This document shows, one piece after another, positions 35,686 through 44,895 of a stretch of 64,000 bases of DNA. Location: assembly GCF_042676145.1 (NCBI RefSeq), contig NZ_JBHTJW010000001.1, positions 1 to 64,000 of the forward strand, read 5' to 3'. This stretch comes from Methylophilus glucosoxydans (GTDB taxonomy: Bacteria > Pseudomonadota > Gammaproteobacteria > Burkholderiales > Methylophilaceae). The translations under genes were made by a program, and so were the position numbers. The notes beneath the pieces are model-generated. The model was not told the DNA's origin. It ran no database searches and saw only the letters and a program-made list of their open reading frames with translations. The first letter of the stretch is position 1, and every line of letters begins with the position of its first letter.

Positions 35686-35698
35686 TGTTAAGTTAACA
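35686..35698. promoter_or_regulatory. Probable TetR operator
   Basis: TGTTAA (35686-35691) G TTAACA (35693-35698) is a perfect 13-bp dyad 29 bp upstream of the tetR start. It is the only clear palindrome in the intergenic region and suits a TetR dimer; regulator assignment is by position. Confidence 0.55.
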
Positions 35699-35885
35699 CT
35701 GTAATTATTTAATGTCAATGGGTGCTGGTAATTCTGTGCTGAATGGTGCAGAGTAACAAATGTGATACACCGGTATTCGGTTTTGAGCTGCACCGCGGGT
35801 TAAGATTGCCGCAATGCACTGGCCGGTGGAATCATGGGGGCGGGCGACGCTTGCGCAATCCAAATAATGACAAGGAGCGATCAAG

Positions 35886-36290
35886 ATGAATGTACGGCAA
35901 CGGTGGATCAGTTTGTTGGGGCGTGTGTTGTTATCGTTGGTGTTTATTGTGAGTGGGGTGGGCAAGGTGCTGGATCCTGCGGGCACGCTGGCCTATATCG
36001 AAAGTGCGCATTTGCCGATGCCGCAGCTGGCTTATGCCGTAGCGCTGGTGGTTGAGCTTGGCTTGGGTTTTGCCTTGCTGCTGGGGTTTCGTGCACAGCT
36101 GGCTGCGGCTGGCATTGCGCTGTTTACCTTTGTCACTGCGCTGGTGTTTCACAGCAATATGGCCGACCCGCTGCAAGTCATTATGTTTCTTAAAAACATG
36201 ACCATCGTCGGTGGTTTGCTGATTGTGATTGCCTTTGGTCCAGGTGGCTACAGTGTGGATGGCGGCAAGCGCATTATGTTGCCGCAGTGA
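35886..36290 (+). CDS. DoxX-family membrane protein (paralogue 1)
   Basis: The 134-residue protein has four hydrophobic helices and the DoxX pattern (GRVLLSLVFIVSGVGKVLDPAGT at the start, HSNMADPLQVIMFLKNMTIVGGLLIVIAFGPG near the end). DoxX proteins are poorly understood membrane subunits linked to quinone or thiol redox chemistry. Its end overlaps the convergent lysR end by 17 nt. A second paralogue lies on the other side of lysR. Confidence 0.9.
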   Translation: MNVRQRWISLLGRVLLSLVFIVSGVGKVLDPAGTLAYIESAHLPMPQLAYAVALVVELGLGFALLLGFRAQLAAAGIALFTFVTALVFHSNMADPLQVIMFLKNMTIVGGLLIVIAFGPGGYSVDGGKRIMLPQ

Positions 36291-37179
36291 TCGCTGTCCC
36301 CGCAGGCGGTGCTTGCAGCCATTGACGCAAATGCTCAATCAAGGCCAGCGTGTTGGCTGAGACCTGTTTGTGATAAGGGTACATGGCGTAAATACCCCCC
36401 TGCGGCCGCCGGTAGTCGGCCAGCACTTCCACCAGACGGCCTGCTTGCAGGTCGGCTGCCACATAAAACGCCGGCAGACCGGTGATGCCGAGTCCGGCCA
36501 GGGCAGCATCACGCAAGACTTCGCCGTGGTTGGACTTGAGCCTGGGCTGGATGGGAATGCGGTGGATCTGGTCATGCTCGACAAACTGCCACTCGCTGGC
36601 GCGATGGGTGAGGCAAATATGCTTGGCCAGCGCCTGCGGGGTCGATGGGATGCCATGCTGTGCAATATACGCCGGGCTGCAGCAATAGCTCATCGCGGCG
36701 TCTTCCAGCTTGCGTGCCACCATGCCTTCCTCTGGCTGGTCAGTCACGCGTATCACCATATCATAGCCTTCGCTGACCATATCCACATGCCGATTATCGG
36801 CATCCAGCCAGATTTCCAGTTGCGGGTGTTGCTGCATGAATGCGGTTAAAGCAGGCGCCAGGCGCAAGCTGGCGTAAGACAGTGGCACTGAAATTTTCAG
36901 CAGGCCGCGCAGATCGCCTGAGCGGTTACTGACCTCCAGCTCCGCTTCATGTAGTGCTTGCAGAATTGTTTGCGCACGCTGAAAAAACACTTTGCCAGTT
37001 TCGGTGGCAGACAATTTGCGGGTGGTGCGTTGCAGCAGTCGCATGCCCAATCTCGCTTCCAGCGCAATAATGCGCCGGCTCACCAGCTGTTTGGAAATCC
37101 CCAGCGAGTGCGCCGCGGTGGTGAAATTGCCATGCTTCACCACTTCGACAAAGAAATGCAAATCTTCAAAAGAGGTCAT
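36274..37179 (-). CDS. LysR-family transcriptional regulator
   Basis: The 301-residue protein has the N-terminal winged helix (FEDLHFFVEVVKHGNFTTAAHSLGISKQLVSRRI, 3-60) and an effector-binding domain of the CrgA/AaeR-like branch (LLKISVPLSYASLRLAPAL). It is divergent from the doxX2-dioxygenase pair, which it probably regulates, as is usual for LysR proteins. The ligand is unknown. Confidence 0.93.
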   Translation of the reverse strand: MTSFEDLHFFVEVVKHGNFTTAAHSLGISKQLVSRRIIALEARLGMRLLQRTTRKLSATETGKVFFQRAQTILQALHEAELEVSNRSGDLRGLLKISVPLSYASLRLAPALTAFMQQHPQLEIWLDADNRHVDMVSEGYDMVIRVTDQPEEGMVARKLEDAAMSYCCSPAYIAQHGIPSTPQALAKHICLTHRASEWQFVEHDQIHRIPIQPRLKSNHGEVLRDAALAGLGITGLPAFYVAADLQAGRLVEVLADYRRPQGGIYAMYPYHKQVSANTLALIEHLRQWLQAPPAGTAITAAT

Positions 37180-37341
37180 CTATTGTCAACTTTTATGAGA
37201 CAGTTTTACGCATTATAGGGTAATTATCATTTTTATGGCGCGGGCATACAATGCGTTTTGTCAGTGAGCCGGATGAACCCGACTTTTTTAATGAGATGCG
37301 TGCTGGCAGATTCCCCTGCACACGCTTTTAGGAGCCTACCC

Positions 37342-37731
37342 ATGAATGCTTTGCAATCCGCCGCCAGTCTGACCGGCCGTATTTTGTTGTCACATATTTT
37401 TATCATCAGTGGCTTGAGCAAAGCTGCTAATCCCGCTGGAACCATCGGCTATATTCAAAGTGTCGGCGCGCCTATGCCTGAAGTGGCTTATGCGATTGCC
37501 TTGTTTGTCGAACTGGTACTGGGCATCGCCTTGCTGGTTGGCTATCAAACCCGTCTGGCCTCAGCGGGGATTGCCGTATTTACCGTGGCAACCGCGTTCA
37601 TGTTTCACAACAATATGGCAGACCAAATCCAGCAGATCATGTTTTTGAAAAATCTGACCATCGTCGGTGGGTTGTTGATGGTTGTTGCATTCGGGCCAGG
37701 GGCGTTGAGTGTTGATAATCGTCGCCGCTAG
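37342..37731 (+). CDS. DoxX-family membrane protein (paralogue 2)
   Basis: The 129-residue, four-helix protein is clearly related to the DoxX protein at 35886 (shared SGxGK/SGLSKxANPAGT start and MFLKNxTIVGGLL end). ATG 37342 is preceded by AGGAG at 7 nt; an in-frame upstream ATG lacks a ribosome site. The dioxygenase gene begins 18 bp after its stop. Confidence 0.9.
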   Translation: MNALQSAASLTGRILLSHIFIISGLSKAANPAGTIGYIQSVGAPMPEVAYAIALFVELVLGIALLVGYQTRLASAGIAVFTVATAFMFHNNMADQIQQIMFLKNLTIVGGLLMVVAFGPGALSVDNRRR

Positions 37732-37749
37732 GTTGCGGTCAAGGCTGAT

Positions 37750-38550
37750 ATGAGTACTTTGTTTGTTTCGCATGGCGCGCCATCGCTGGCGTTAGCGCCG
37801 GGCCTGACCGGGCAAATGCTGGCCGCGCTTGCTGCCAGTTTGCCCCGGCCTGAGGCGATCCTGGTGGTGTCTGCGCATTGGGATACGCGTGTGCCAACGG
37901 TGAGCCTGGCTAGCCAGCCACAGACCATGCATGACTTTGCGGGCTTTCCCACGGCCATGTATACACAAACCTATCCGGCACCTGGCGCGCCTTGGTTGGC
38001 GGAGCAAGTGCTCGCTTTGCTGCAGGCGCATGATTTACCTGTACAAGCGCATCCTGATCGCGGGCTGGATCACGGCGCCTGGGTGCCTTTGATGCTCATG
38101 TATCCGCAAGCCGATATTCCGGTGACGCAGCTTTCAATCCAGAGCCGCAGCTCGCCTGCTGCCCAGTTTGCGCTGGGGCAGGCCTTGCAAGCGCTGCATG
38201 CGCAAAATATCCTGATCCTCGCCTCAGGCGCCATCACGCATAATTTGTCGGATTTTTTTAGCGCAGATCGCAATGCACCCCCGCTGGCTTATGTGCATGC
38301 ATTTGCCGACTGGATGGCGGCACGCATTGCGCAACAGCAATGGGACTCGCTGTGCAATTACCGCAATGAATGTGTCTGGGCACGGCAAGCGCATGCCACC
38401 GAAGATCATTTGATGCCGCTATTCGTCGCCGCAGGCAGTGTGTCGGGCACGGCGCCTGGAACGGTGTGTGGACCTGCGCAACGCTACACGCCCGAAACCA
38501 CCTATGGCATTCTGGCCATGGATGCCTACTTGTGGACCGCTCAGGGTTGA
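37750..38550 (+). CDS. Class III extradiol ring-cleavage dioxygenase (DODA/YgiD-like)
   Basis: The 266-residue LigB-family enzyme is of the 4,5-DOPA dioxygenase type. Metal-ligand histidines appear at H8 (VSHGAPSLAL), H43 (VVSAHWD), in ASGAITHNLSDFF and in HATEDHLMPLF. It would open catechol-type rings; the true substrate of bacterial members is usually unknown. It forms an operon with doxX2, divergent from lysR, an arrangement common in proteobacteria. Confidence 0.9.
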   Translation: MSTLFVSHGAPSLALAPGLTGQMLAALAASLPRPEAILVVSAHWDTRVPTVSLASQPQTMHDFAGFPTAMYTQTYPAPGAPWLAEQVLALLQAHDLPVQAHPDRGLDHGAWVPLMLMYPQADIPVTQLSIQSRSSPAAQFALGQALQALHAQNILILASGAITHNLSDFFSADRNAPPLAYVHAFADWMAARIAQQQWDSLCNYRNECVWARQAHATEDHLMPLFVAAGSVSGTAPGTVCGPAQRYTPETTYGILAMDAYLWTAQG

Positions 38551-38560
38551 GGATGGCCGA

Positions 38561-39934
38561 TTAACGCAGGCCGTACTGGTTCAGTTTGTTCCACAGTGAG
38601 CGCTCGCTAATCTCTAACTGCTTGGCGGCTTTGGTTTTGTTGCCCTGGCAGGCTTCAAGTGCCTTGAGAATTAAGCGGCGTTCAATGGCTTCCGTGGCAC
38701 GCGGAATCGAGAGGTCATTTTCTACCGGTGTCGCGGACGTGTCTAGATTGGCGGTGGACGAAGCCGGGCCAAGCCCGGGCGATTGCGCAATGTCCGCCGG
38801 TAAGTGCTGGGGCTGGATGGTTTGGCTGCCTGCCAGAATCGCGGCGCGCTCCAGAATATTTTCCAGCTCACGGACATTGCCCGGCCAGCGATATTGATGC
38901 AAACACAGGCGTGCGCTTTCGCTGAGTTGGCCGTGGCGTTTAGCCAGAAAATACGCTGCCAGCAAGCCGACATCTTCCCCCCGCTCGCGCAATGGCGGCA
39001 CTTGCAGTTGAATCACGTTGAGCCGGTAATACAAATCCTCGCGCAGTTTGCCTTCTTTGACGGCTTGCATGGGGTCGCGGTTGGTCGCCGCCACCACGCG
39101 CACATCAAGCGCGATTTGGCGGTTGCCGCCCAGTTTTTCCACCACATTCTCCTGCAATACGCGCAGCAGTTTCGACTGCAGTTGAATCGGCATTTCGGTG
39201 ATTTCATCCAGAAACAGCGTGCCGCCATTGGCCAGCTCAAACTTGCCAACGCGCTCTTTTACCGCCCCGGTAAATGCGCCTTTTTCATGACCAAATAATT
39301 CTGACTCAAGAATGTCTGCCGGGATCGCTGCGCAGTTCACTGCAACAAATAATTCGGTTTTTCTGGGCGAAGCATCATGCAGGGCTTTAGCGACCAGCTC
39401 TTTGCCGGTGCCGGTTTCACCGACAATAAACACGGTGGCCCTTTCCGGCGCCACTTGCTGGATCATTTGTTTCAGCGACTGCATGGGCGCGCTATCGCCG
39501 ATGAGGCCGGTGACCGTGGGTTGTCTGCTCTCCTTGAAAAACGAGTTTTCCAGTTGAATCCGGTTGATTGCCAGTGCCTTCTGAATCGCGATTTCCAATG
39601 TTTCAAGCTCAAACGGACGCAAAATATAATCACTGGCGCCCAGCTTCATGGCTTCGACGGCGGTTTTGATTTCGCCCTGGGCGGTGACCATGATGAATGG
39701 CAGGCGCTCAAATTGCTTGCGCAAGGCCTCAAGCAACTGCAAGCCGCTCATGCCCGGCATATGCAGGTCGCTCACGACCAAGTCAATCTGCTGTTGCTGG
39801 ACAAGCTCGAGCGCTTCGCGGCCGTTGCCTGCCGAAAGCGCTTTGTAGCCGGCTTGCCGCAAGCTGATTTCGAGCAGCCTGCGCATATGGGGTTCATCGT
39901 CAACGGCTAAAATGGTGTGTTGTGGACTGGACAT
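38561..39934 (-). CDS. Sigma-54-dependent response regulator (NtrC/AtoC family)
   Basis: The protein of about 457 residues has a receiver domain (VDDEPHMRR; phospho-acceptor Asp about 56 in VVSDLHMPG), then an AAA+ domain with GETGTGKELVAKAL (Walker A), the sigma-54 contact loop EKGAFTGAVKER and GTLFLDEI (Walker B). A Fis-type C-terminal helix-turn-helix (GNKTKAAKQLEISERSLWNKL) follows. It activates sigma-54 promoters from distant enhancers. Start ATG 39934 follows the kinase stop by 2 nt. Three sigma-54 promoters with shared dyads lie 5.8-11.5 kb away and are its best candidate targets by inference. Confidence 0.95.
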   Translation of the reverse strand: MSSPQHTILAVDDEPHMRRLLEISLRQAGYKALSAGNGREALELVQQQQIDLVVSDLHMPGMSGLQLLEALRKQFERLPFIMVTAQGEIKTAVEAMKLGASDYILRPFELETLEIAIQKALAINRIQLENSFFKESRQPTVTGLIGDSAPMQSLKQMIQQVAPERATVFIVGETGTGKELVAKALHDASPRKTELFVAVNCAAIPADILESELFGHEKGAFTGAVKERVGKFELANGGTLFLDEITEMPIQLQSKLLRVLQENVVEKLGGNRQIALDVRVVAATNRDPMQAVKEGKLREDLYYRLNVIQLQVPPLRERGEDVGLLAAYFLAKRHGQLSESARLCLHQYRWPGNVRELENILERAAILAGSQTIQPQHLPADIAQSPGLGPASSTANLDTSATPVENDLSIPRATEAIERRLILKALEACQGNKTKAAKQLEISERSLWNKLNQYGLR

Positions 39935-39936
39935 AA

Positions 39937-41622
39937 TCAAGGGTTTGCGAGTGGCAAGGTCAGGTTAAACTGCGCCCCATGCCAGGGGCTGGTTGAGTAT
40001 TGGATTGTACCACCGTGGGTCTCCATGATTTGTTTGACCACCGCCAGGCCCAGCCCGACGCCGCCCGCGCGTTGCGTAAAAAAGGCTTCAAACAGATGGG
40101 CTTGTTGTGCAGGGGGCACCCCTGGCCCATCATCTGCCACCGAAATATGGGCATGTGTCGCATCTGACCACAAGCTGAGGGCGATGTGGCCCCCCTTGGG
40201 CAAAATCTGGATGGCGTTCATCAGCAGGTTGAGCAGGACCTGCGTCATCTGGTCCTGGTCCGCCTCCACCACCACGGCCGCTGAGGCAGAGAGCGACAAG
40301 GTCAATTGTTTGGATTGTGCCTGCGCCTGCAGCAGGGCGATCACATGCTGCAAATGTGCTTGCAGGTCGAGCGGGATTTTACTGGGCGCACGCGGACGGG
40401 CAGAGTCTATCAGCGTGCTGACCAGTTTGTTCAGGCGCTCGGTTTCAGAAATAATGAAGCCCAGCACTTCTCGGCCATCTTCTGAAAGATTCGGTTCGCG
40501 TAACAAGACATCTGCGGACGAACGCATGATACCCAAGGGGGTGCGGACTTCATGGCTCATGGCCGCTGCCATTTCACCGACCACCGCCAGCTTGGCCGCG
40601 CGTGTCAGTTGCTGCTCCGAGGCGGCGAGCTCTGCCACCATGTCGGTAAACGCCTGGTGCAAGGACTGCACCTCGACCGGCCCGCTGGAGACCGGGGCAA
40701 TGGCGTCGAGTTGGCGAAAGCGTTGTACATAACGGGTCAAAGCTTCCAGTGGTCGGCTGATGTTTTGCGCGATCGGGCGCACCAGCAGGATGGAGCAGAC
40801 CAGCGTCACCCCCAGCACCACAATAAAAATCATGCCCAGCCTATGCACAGGCGCGACGGCTTCATCGTGATCTTTATTCAGATGTACCTGCCAGCCCTGT
40901 AACGGCAGGCGGCTGATCAGCGGTGCCTGAGCATGCAGGCTATGCTGTTGATCGGACCAGTGGCTGGATTGAGCCAACAGGTTTAATTTTTGATCAAACA
41001 AGGCCAGCTCGGTGCTGTGTTGGGCTGCATGGTCGAGCAGATTTTCAATCACGCGCCAGTTAAAGGTGACGACCAGGGTGCCAAGCGGTTGCAGGGTATT
41101 CTGCGACAGGATGGGGGCCGAAATCATGAGCTGCTGATGATCCAGCCGGTAAAGCGTGATTACCTGATCATCATCCTGGAACCGCATCCACTCAGGCGGA
41201 ATTGCCAGGTGCTGGCCGATATGCGCGGGTTCGCTGGAGGCTGCGACATGCCCTTTGAGGTTAATGACATCCAGGCTGAGGTATTGCTCGGCGTAGCTTT
41301 TACGCGTCTCGGCCAAAAACATCGACAAGCGTTTATCAATGTCTTCTATCAGCAAGTCTTGCATGATGCCAAGCTGGCTCCAGCTGCGGACGTTCTGTAC
41401 ACGCTCGTTCAACACCCGGTCGACGTGCTCGGCAACCGCTTTACCGGTGGTTTGAAGGTCGTGCTTGATTTCTACGCGTAGCGCCTGCCTTGCCTGGTAA
41501 AAACTGATCAGGCTAACCATGAGTGCCGGCAACAGGCCCGCCAGCAAAAATACAATTAAAAGCATTTTGCGGATGGTGAGTGGCGTTTGCAAGCGCGGCA
41601 GATGTGAGAAAATACGCATCAA
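39937..41622 (-). CDS. Membrane sensor histidine kinase partnered with the sigma-54 regulator
   Basis: The 561-residue kinase has TM1 (about 20-42), a periplasmic dCache-like sensor (about 45-260), TM2 (about 263-283) and a HAMP linker. HisKA follows, with the phospho-accepting His in MSHEVRTPLGIM (about H357), and then an HATPase with NLLMNAIQILPKGG, DDGPGVP and GGVGLGLAVVKQIM boxes. The response regulator gene follows immediately. The start lies 35 bp from the divergent barrel-protein gene. The signal is unknown; the neighbouring outer-membrane and phosphate-binding-like proteins may take part in sensing. Confidence 0.94.
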   Translation of the reverse strand: MMRIFSHLPRLQTPLTIRKMLLIVFLLAGLLPALMVSLISFYQARQALRVEIKHDLQTTGKAVAEHVDRVLNERVQNVRSWSQLGIMQDLLIEDIDKRLSMFLAETRKSYAEQYLSLDVINLKGHVAASSEPAHIGQHLAIPPEWMRFQDDDQVITLYRLDHQQLMISAPILSQNTLQPLGTLVVTFNWRVIENLLDHAAQHSTELALFDQKLNLLAQSSHWSDQQHSLHAQAPLISRLPLQGWQVHLNKDHDEAVAPVHRLGMIFIVVLGVTLVCSILLVRPIAQNISRPLEALTRYVQRFRQLDAIAPVSSGPVEVQSLHQAFTDMVAELAASEQQLTRAAKLAVVGEMAAAMSHEVRTPLGIMRSSADVLLREPNLSEDGREVLGFIISETERLNKLVSTLIDSARPRAPSKIPLDLQAHLQHVIALLQAQAQSKQLTLSLSASAAVVVEADQDQMTQVLLNLLMNAIQILPKGGHIALSLWSDATHAHISVADDGPGVPPAQQAHLFEAFFTQRAGGVGLGLAVVKQIMETHGGTIQYSTSPWHGAQFNLTLPLANP

Positions 41623-41657
41623 ATGGTTTTAGCCGGGACGATCATCATGGGTCAGAT

Positions 41658-42698
41658 ATGTTAAACAGCTTCAGTCGGGTTGTGCTCAGTATTCGAGTCA
41701 TGCTCAGTGTAATCAGCCTGAGTATGCTATGCAAGCCGGTGGCCGCCGAAGACCTGGATGCATTCTGGAATGCGTTTCATGTGGGGGGCTACACCAGTGC
41801 TGACATTCGCGTCCCTCGCACGCAATCCACCCAGTTTACGCTGAATCAGATCAGCATGATCACCACTTGGGACCAGGGGGGGCGTGTCAAATTTTTTAGC
41901 GAGCTGGAGCTGGAAGACCCGCTGTCTTACGACCATCATCAGGGCGTCAATACCAAAAAAAGCTACGTTGACCTCGAGCGTTTTTATTTTGATTACAACC
42001 TGAATGACAAAGCCAATGTCAGGCTGGGACGTTTTCTAACCCCTGCCGGACGCTGGAACCAACTGCATGCGCCGCCGCTGGTATGGACCGCCAGCCGGCC
42101 CTTGGTCACACGTCGCATGTTCCCTTATGGCATCAACGGTGCCATGTTGTTTGGCAGTTTGCCGGTCAAGCAAGTAGATCTTGAGTATCAGGTATATGCA
42201 GAAGCCCTCAAGGATCAGCATCAGGATGGCGACGAAATCATCTTTCGCGACGTCATGGGAGCCCGCGTCGCCTTCAACAACATTTTAGGCCTGACCGGCG
42301 CCAATGCTGGTTTAAATACCTTGGGCCTCAATGTGATGAGCTATCAGAAAAACTATGCTGGCTCACCCACGTATCATGTCTTTGGCCTGGATTTTTTGCT
42401 TGAACTCAACCGCTGGGAGTTTAGCGGTGAAGTGTATGAGCGCAGAACCACGGCGGGCGATGACGGTGGCAGCGGCGGCTACGTGCAGAGTGCCTATGCG
42501 CTAGGTCAGGAGTGGTACTGGATCACCCGCCTGGAAACGCTGCATGAAGTGGAAAGCAAAAATGCAGACCGCTGGGTATTAGGCATGACCAAGCGCGTCA
42601 AACCCAACCAGTTGCTCAAGTTTGAGTTTATTGGGGGCAGCGGGGAGTACAGCGATGTGCCGCGCGGGTTTGTAACCTCTTTTGCGGTGATGTTTTAA
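41658..42698 (+). CDS. Outer-membrane beta-barrel protein, unknown family
   Basis: The 346-residue protein has a signal peptide (VMLSVISLSMLCKPVAA-EDL) and alternating amphipathic strands ending in Phe (TSFAVMF), typical of an outer-membrane barrel. Strand pieces such as VDLERFYFDYNLNDKANVRLGRFLTPAGRW resemble porin-like proteins of phosphate-selective type. ATG 41658 is used because it begins directly at the signal peptide. It is divergent from the kinase/regulator pair, and its TAA overlaps the next ATG (TAATG), so the two proteins are made together. Confidence 0.8.
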   Translation: MLNSFSRVVLSIRVMLSVISLSMLCKPVAAEDLDAFWNAFHVGGYTSADIRVPRTQSTQFTLNQISMITTWDQGGRVKFFSELELEDPLSYDHHQGVNTKKSYVDLERFYFDYNLNDKANVRLGRFLTPAGRWNQLHAPPLVWTASRPLVTRRMFPYGINGAMLFGSLPVKQVDLEYQVYAEALKDQHQDGDEIIFRDVMGARVAFNNILGLTGANAGLNTLGLNVMSYQKNYAGSPTYHVFGLDFLLELNRWEFSGEVYERRTTAGDDGGSGGYVQSAYALGQEWYWITRLETLHEVESKNADRWVLGMTKRVKPNQLLKFEFIGGSGEYSDVPRGFVTSFAVMF

Positions 42699-43207
42699 TG
42701 TTGTTACAGCAAAGACATCATCGCCTGCGTAGACTCGTCAGTCTGCTGAGCATGCTGATGCTCATGGCGGCAAGCGTACAGGCGGCAGACGACAACCGGC
42801 CTATTGCCGTGATTGTGCCTGCACAAGCGGGGCTGGCCCCCAGCATCCATGCCGATGAGCTGGGCCTGATTTTCTGGCGCAAGAAACTGTATGCCGAGCA
42901 TGGGCAGGCGCTGCATCCTGTCAATCTGCACAGTGAGCACCCACTGCGGCTCAAGTTTTCACAATGGGTATTGCATAGTACGCCGCGCTCACAAATCAAC
43001 TACTGGAACGGGCTCTACTTCCACGGGGTGCAGCCGCCATACACGGTGCAATCCGAAGAAGCGATGATTCGTTACGTGGCTGAAACCGATGGCGCCGTCG
43101 GCTACATTGATGCCTGCCATGTGGATGAGCGTGTCAAACCCGTGTTGTGGCTGTCCTCCGGCAAAGTGAGCGCGGATGCGCCCACGATCAGGTGTGATAC
43201 GAATTAG
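42698..43207 (+). CDS. Short secreted phosphate-binding-protein-like protein
   Basis: The 169-residue protein has a signal peptide (LLSMLMLMAASVQAAD) and a single PstS-like lobe: LGLIFWRKKLYAEHGQALHPVNL, FSQWVLHSTPRSQINYWNGLYFHG and AVGYIDACHV. It is about half the length of a full PstS, so it is not a transporter subunit of normal form, and no ABC genes adjoin it. Translational coupling to the barrel protein and divergence from the kinase suggest a periplasmic sensing or accessory role (inference). Its last 4 bp overlap the convergent eptA. Confidence 0.8.
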   Translation: MLLQQRHHRLRRLVSLLSMLMLMAASVQAADDNRPIAVIVPAQAGLAPSIHADELGLIFWRKKLYAEHGQALHPVNLHSEHPLRLKFSQWVLHSTPRSQINYWNGLYFHGVQPPYTVQSEEAMIRYVAETDGAVGYIDACHVDERVKPVLWLSSGKVSADAPTIRCDTN

Positions 43208-44895
43208 TTTGCCGGGATGGCAGCCTGCCCCGGTTGTGGGATCAGGTGCTTTCTTTGCTCCTCGATCAATTCACGGTTTTGTGCCAACCAGCTAAATTCG
43301 GCATGACACACTTCTGATTTCAGCTCGTAGGCGGTGAGCAGTGTGCAGAACACATCGTCGTGGCTGAGCGGATAGTTTTCATAAGGGGTCACTTGCGACA
43401 GCTGATAGTCAAAGTGCTGCCCCAGCCACAAAATAGCCGGCACATGTGTTTGCTGCTGCGGCGCAATCATGTAGGGCGCCGCATGCAGGTAAATCCCGTG
43501 TTCGCCTAATGACTCACCATGGTCAGAGACATAGAGCATTGCTGTTTCACGCTGGTCGTCATATTTTTTCAGAAACTGAATCACTTCAGATAAGAAATAA
43601 TCGGTGTATAAAATGGCATTGTCGTAAGAGTTGTCAATTTCTTCTTGTGTACATTCCGACAGGCGACCGGTTTTACACACGGGCGTAAACCGTTTGAATT
43701 CATCGGGATAGCGACGGTAATACTCCGGCCCGTGATTACCCATCTGATGCAGCACGATCAGAATATCCTTGTCTTTGTTTTTTGCGACAAATTTGTCCAG
43801 GCCGCTCAGCATGCCAATGTCACGGCACTCGTTATCACTGCAGACCGGGTTGTGTATTGGTGATTTGAAATCCTCATACGGTACGCGCAGCGCCACCCCT
43901 TTTGAATCCGAGTTATTGTCACGCCAAAGTACGCTTACGCCATGCGCTTGCAGGACGTCCAGTGCATTTTCCATATGCAAGGCTTTCTCCTCGTCATATT
44001 GCTTGCGCGTCAGCAAAGAAAACATACACGGTACGGAAACTGCGGTGGACGTACCGCAAGACGTCACTTGCTTAAAGCTCAGTACGGTTTCCTTGCTCAG
44101 CCTGGGGTTGGTCAGCCTATGGTAGCCGTTCAATGAAAAGCGATCGAACCTGGCGGTTTCACCGACCACCATAATAATCAGTTCATGGTGACGCGGCTCC
44201 CCTACATTGACCGCATCTACCGCGGTTTTCTGCAAGCCGGTAATACTGCGGGTAAACACTTTTTTCGAGGCCCACTTCACCAGCGAGTAATGAAAAAAGG
44301 TGGGGTTGGCATACATGCGTACCAGTTTGTGTTCGCGGATAAAGGTCGCGTAATCTGCACTACAGGGGATCACTACCAGGACCATGCCCAACATCAACAG
44401 GCCGATCTGTTTGAGGCGAATGCTAAGCGCATCCCGCACAAAAAAACGGGCAGGCACGGCTTTGATCAATACCAGTGCCGGTATCACACCCAGCAACAGC
44501 ATTTTGATGAAAAAGCCCCACGATAACAGTCCCATGACTTCACGTGCATCTGTTTTGACGGCGTTGTCCAGCATGACATGGTCAATAATCACGCCGAATT
44601 CATCCATATAAAACGCGGCCCAGGCGGCAGACAACACAATCACCGCCAACACCCAGCGAGCAGATTTGCCATGGCTCAACAGCATGAGCCACCAGGTAAT
44701 GCTAAACGTGAAAAACAGGCTCAAGCTGATAATAAAGCCCGCATTTTCTGCATTCCAGGGGTAGAGATTCAGGATGTGGCTAAACAGCGCATGGTTGCTG
44801 GTCAGCATCAACCACAGGCTGACGGCCCAAATCAGGCAGATTTGGGGGGTAAACAGTACGTACAAAGCACGCTTGAGGTTTGCAAATAGTTTCAT
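43204..44895 (-). CDS. eptA: Phosphoethanolamine transferase EptA family
   Basis: EptA moves phosphoethanolamine from phosphatidylethanolamine to lipid A, lowering negative charge and raising resistance to cationic peptides. The 563 residues have five N-terminal membrane helices and a periplasmic sulfatase-like domain. That domain has VVGETAR (metal), the catalytic Thr in SCGTSTAVSVPCMFS, DNNSDSKGV, HQMGNHGPEYY and SDHGESLGEHG. Its ATG overlaps the PAP2 stop by 4 nt. A sigma-54 promoter precedes the pair. Confidence 0.93.
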   Translation of the reverse strand: MKLFANLKRALYVLFTPQICLIWAVSLWLMLTSNHALFSHILNLYPWNAENAGFIISLSLFFTFSITWWLMLLSHGKSARWVLAVIVLSAAWAAFYMDEFGVIIDHVMLDNAVKTDAREVMGLLSWGFFIKMLLLGVIPALVLIKAVPARFFVRDALSIRLKQIGLLMLGMVLVVIPCSADYATFIREHKLVRMYANPTFFHYSLVKWASKKVFTRSITGLQKTAVDAVNVGEPRHHELIIMVVGETARFDRFSLNGYHRLTNPRLSKETVLSFKQVTSCGTSTAVSVPCMFSLLTRKQYDEEKALHMENALDVLQAHGVSVLWRDNNSDSKGVALRVPYEDFKSPIHNPVCSDNECRDIGMLSGLDKFVAKNKDKDILIVLHQMGNHGPEYYRRYPDEFKRFTPVCKTGRLSECTQEEIDNSYDNAILYTDYFLSEVIQFLKKYDDQRETAMLYVSDHGESLGEHGIYLHAAPYMIAPQQQTHVPAILWLGQHFDYQLSQVTPYENYPLSHDDVFCTLLTAYELKSEVCHAEFSWLAQNRELIEEQRKHLIPQPGQAAIPAN

